Assembly: GCA_947627175.1 (NCBI GenBank)
Contig: CANQVA010000005.1
Location: 62,001 to 126,000, forward strand
Reading direction: 5' to 3'
Length of the DNA stretch: 64,000 nt
Origin: an uncultured Ruminococcus sp.
Lineage (GTDB): Bacteria; Bacillota; Clostridia; Oscillospirales; Ruminococcaceae
Part shown: positions 62,301 through 64,000 of the stretch, in pieces
How positions within the stretch are numbered: the first letter of the stretch is position 1
How the letters are laid out: the number at the start of each line of letters is the position of its first letter
Notes under the pieces: generated by a model
The model's database searches: none
Seen by the model: only the letters and a program-made list of their open reading frames with translations
Told to the model about the DNA's origin: nothing
Program-made: the position numbers and the translations under genes

Positions 62301-64000
62301 AGTCTTGAATTTCCGTCAGTAAGTTCAATAATAAAATCAGAATTGTTATAATTATACAGACCGAAAGAAGTAAGGAGACTGATATTCAGCATTTGTCTGT
62401 TTTTCATTATTACCTGCATAATGTCAATGCTGTCCACTTTATGCTTGTCAGATGCTATTATCAGCATTTTCGGGAAATCATCATTTTTTCGTGTAGTACG
62501 GTTTTCAATTTCCTTTTCAAGTTCATATGAAAGTTCTTTTATATCGTCAGCAGTTGATGCAACATATCTGAATGTATTGTCACCGTTCCATACGTGCGGA
62601 AGCCATTTTGCATATGACCATTTTTTTTCTTCGTCCTCACTATAGATAAAAACAAGTTTAAGTTCATCGTATGAATATAATGAAGTAAGTTGTATAACCA
62701 TTTCTTTTATAAGGTCAAAAGAACGCTCTTTATCTCCGCTTACACCGCATATACAGCCGTTATTAAGTGAAATAGTTATAGGTACACCGTCAAGAACTCT
62801 CTCTTCATTTGCAAACTGCATCATATCATAACGCAGATTATCCTTGAAAAAAATATCATTGTCATCACTGTACTTTACAACTACAGACGATTTCTTTTTC
62901 CCTGTTCCTATAGATATTGTCATGAAGTCATCGTCATTTATACTTTTACTCCACAAATATCTGTCCCTGTTTATGGCACGTGCCATGCATTCCTCAACAG
63001 TAAGGCATTTTTCGCAGAGATATTTTTTTTCATTGTCTTTCATTACATCGACTTGTGCCCTGAGGTCAATTATATAATCCTGATAATCTTTTATGCGTCT
63101 GGCTTCTTTTTCTTTGGAATCAGCTTTTTTATGTCTTCTTGTTATGATTGGAAAAGTTATTGAAGAAGTAATCATACTTGCAGCCATAATAAAAGTAGGC
63201 ACAATATAGGAAATATTCGTACCTCTGTAATGTGCGGCTATTCCCGAATATATTGCAACAAGAAGTGTAGAAAGACCCATTGTCATAGCAGGACCCATAG
63301 ATGTAAGCAAAGATTGTTCTTCTTTTAATTCTGTACGTTCAGGGGGGAGAAGTTTTACTTCCTGCATTTCGGGCGGTTTTATTTCAAGGTCAACCGTCCT
63401 GTAAAAATAATCGGTATTTTCTTCGGGTTTTCTGCCGTTCTTTTCAAAGTCTCTGAGTTTTATTTTTATAATCCTGTTTGTATGTACAGTTTTTTCAAAA
63501 TCTATATTTGCGGAAATAAAATCCGCACATATTATGAATTTATAACCCATAATAAAAACAACATCGCCTATTTCAAGCGGACATTCCTCAAAAGGTGCAA
63601 TTCTTATATTATTGCGGTAAGTGCCGTTTCTGCTTTTTTTGTCAATCAGATACCATTTGTCATCTCTCCTGAATATAACGGCGTGACCACCCGAAACAGA
63701 CATTTCATTTAATATTATATCGTTTTCCGCACTTCTTCCTATTGTAATTTCTCCCGACGGATTTTCCTGACTGTTTATAATGAATTTGACAAACTTGTTT
63801 CTTTCGTCGCTTATAGTTTCGGCAATCATCTGATATACCATGTCATTGAATGTAACCGCAAAAATATCACCGTTATCAATAACGGCTTTCATACCACATT
63901 CTACTGCTCTATTTCCCTCATAGCGTGAAATAGTATAATTTTCTCCGGCTGAAATAATCCACTTGTTGTCTGCTCCGTCTATATTTATATCTTCCGTCAA
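59399..64000 (-). CDS. essC: Type VIIb secretion ATPase EssC/YukB, possibly 5' truncated
   Basis: The motor of Firmicutes type VII secretion. The frame reaches the window edge at a TTG (64000), so the true start may lie outside; 1533 residues are visible, about full length. An FHA domain at about 83-150 (GEITIGRSAENDIILNEMSV) follows a possible first FHA remnant. Two membrane segments lie at 235-290. The first FtsK/SpoIIIE ATPase is intact: GLIAGTTGSGKSESI near 670 and LFIVCDEFAEL near 803. The second has a degenerate loop, VYGAAGSGLDMF, near 1037, and the third lacks a Walker A Lys. WXG100 genes follow on the same strand. Confidence 0.95.
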   Translation of the reverse strand: MTEDINIDGADNKWIISAGENYTISRYEGNRAVECGMKAVIDNGDIFAVTFNDMVYQMIAETISDERNKFVKFIINSQENPSGEITIGRSAENDIILNEMSVSGGHAVIFRRDDKWYLIDKKSRNGTYRNNIRIAPFEECPLEIGDVVFIMGYKFIICADFISANIDFEKTVHTNRIIKIKLRDFEKNGRKPEENTDYFYRTVDLEIKPPEMQEVKLLPPERTELKEEQSLLTSMGPAMTMGLSTLLVAIYSGIAAHYRGTNISYIVPTFIMAASMITSSITFPIITRRHKKADSKEKEARRIKDYQDYIIDLRAQVDVMKDNEKKYLCEKCLTVEECMARAINRDRYLWSKSINDDDFMTISIGTGKKKSSVVVKYSDDNDIFFKDNLRYDMMQFANEERVLDGVPITISLNNGCICGVSGDKERSFDLIKEMVIQLTSLYSYDELKLVFIYSEDEEKKWSYAKWLPHVWNGDNTFRYVASTADDIKELSYELEKEIENRTTRKNDDFPKMLIIASDKHKVDSIDIMQVIMKNRQMLNISLLTSFGLYNYNNSDFIIELTDGNSRLYDRINNTVSEFSPYKLNNNSDFETYLNRIANIKLDINTEKYQLPKMLTFLDMFRVSKVEHLNSLTRWAENNPIKSLKTEIGVAPSGDVFFIDMHEKFHGPHGLIAGTTGSGKSESIITVILSLAVNYSPEEVAFVIVDYKGGGLADAFNEVREEKKDGKTIEVIHKLPHVVGTVTNLDGATIERACISIDTEIKRRQFLFKKARKISNEGTMDIYKYQQLRREGADLEALPHLFIVCDEFAELKADEKGGGSKFMDLLVSAARIGRSLGVHLILATQKPDSVVSPQIWSNSRFKICLKVQGKEDSQAVIHCPDAAEISTTGRFFFQVGYNEVFSMGQSAWCGADYIESEEFVKNDIESVEVISNTGTVIYEKVKKSELKINPEKDKAISQLIAVREYLIDIAKDIEVRPLWLEPIPAKLSIRELYAELGRTPHTGYVPIEPVIGKKDDLYERKQEIMTIPFSKKGNLIVYGAAGSGLDMFFVTLLYSLIYDYTPEQVNIYILDFDAGFLKTFEKSPHVGDVVIADEEDDVRSIISSVKDEIVRRSKLFAEQGGEYARYCRNSGNTLPSVVIILNNYTEFIEKFKDSDLSDIMYIAREGVKRGVYIVIGTSTVNVNFRLRQYIQQTFMLKMNDVNDYSGILGRTGGITPSDCIGNGIIKENDITYKFQTADIFDIVPCEEDETPSDDASKEVKILCRQATEKYPNMCAVSFKNIHIDAESILADDIQYNNVPIGTTEKDIFYYDFSDKYITFVSSLSSNCLTDFAGYLAKALSKDKNISVILLDNSGKLKQENQEYTYYSTLEELQNWNIFYKNIVEERCDKLVLDENRKCVMSEDAQHIYVIINSFADICTADNTNLTIVNLKSVINSLPEIHFHYIILDTPDKMYNERGAYIHIIKNIDESEISDFENIDKENNREWLDNSGIWLGNGISSSGLFEDAENADTLSEREAVVVRNRKAGNKFTYFK

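Overview
The window is AT-rich chromosomal DNA from a spore-forming, Gram-positive clostridium, most likely a Ruminococcus-type member of the Oscillospirales. The pointers are a secreted dockerin protein, a clostripain-type peptidase, PolC, short HisG with HisZ, ThyX, a SigK-like sporulation sigma factor, a DnaD/DnaI primosome pair, and a type VIIb secretion ATPase with WXG100-like proteins. Many genes have textbook promoters with 17-base spacers and AGGAGG-type ribosome binding sites. Species assignment is inference.

Layout. 1-3.5 kb: the tail of an MTA/SAH nucleosidase, a dockerin protein, and an opposing membrane-anchored C11 peptidase. 3.6-9.9 kb (+): fhs, tsaE, tsaB, rpiB, upp and an Mrp/ApbC Fe-S carrier, then eno with its own promoter. 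10-15 kb (-): recD2-mreB, a small unknown membrane protein, plsY and an unknown gene. 15.2-19.6 kb is the one clearly accessory island. It holds a broken relB, a second relB fragment, a rolling-circle replication protein with small partner genes, an intact relB-yoeB pair, and a large imperfect inverted repeat; a 26-bp direct repeat brackets most of it. 19.6-25.3 kb (-): parE, a DUF6688-like membrane protein and parC. 25.4-30 kb: sigK (+), then dnaD-dnaI, an HD hydrolase and a SurA/PrsA-like lipoprotein (-). 30.3-35.6 kb (+): thyX, a DUF2156 protein, a DJ-1 protein, 5-formyl-THF cyclo-ligase, mltG and a U32 peptidase.

35.7-44.7 kb (-) is a his operon (hisZ-G-D-C-B-H-A-F-I-E) with four small non-his genes inserted. 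44.7-55.5 kb (-) runs pyrH, frr, uppS, cdsA, dxr, rseP, ispG, polC: UMP synthesis, ribosome recycling, isoprenoid and phospholipid precursors, and replication. Two tRNA-Ser genes follow at 55.7-55.9 kb. Opposite them is a 0.4-kb stretch with a strong promoter and terminator but no credible gene, a candidate small RNA. 56.4-64 kb (-) holds an SLH-like/Big2-like lipoprotein, two WXG100-type proteins and a nearly complete EssC that runs off the window edge.

Most of the window is ordinary core genome. The least explained features are the 15.2-19.6 kb island, the minus-strand RNA candidate opposite the tRNAs, the hairpin between the parE ribosome binding site and start codon, the 8-bp tandem repeat on the his promoter, and the DNA around the T7SS genes.
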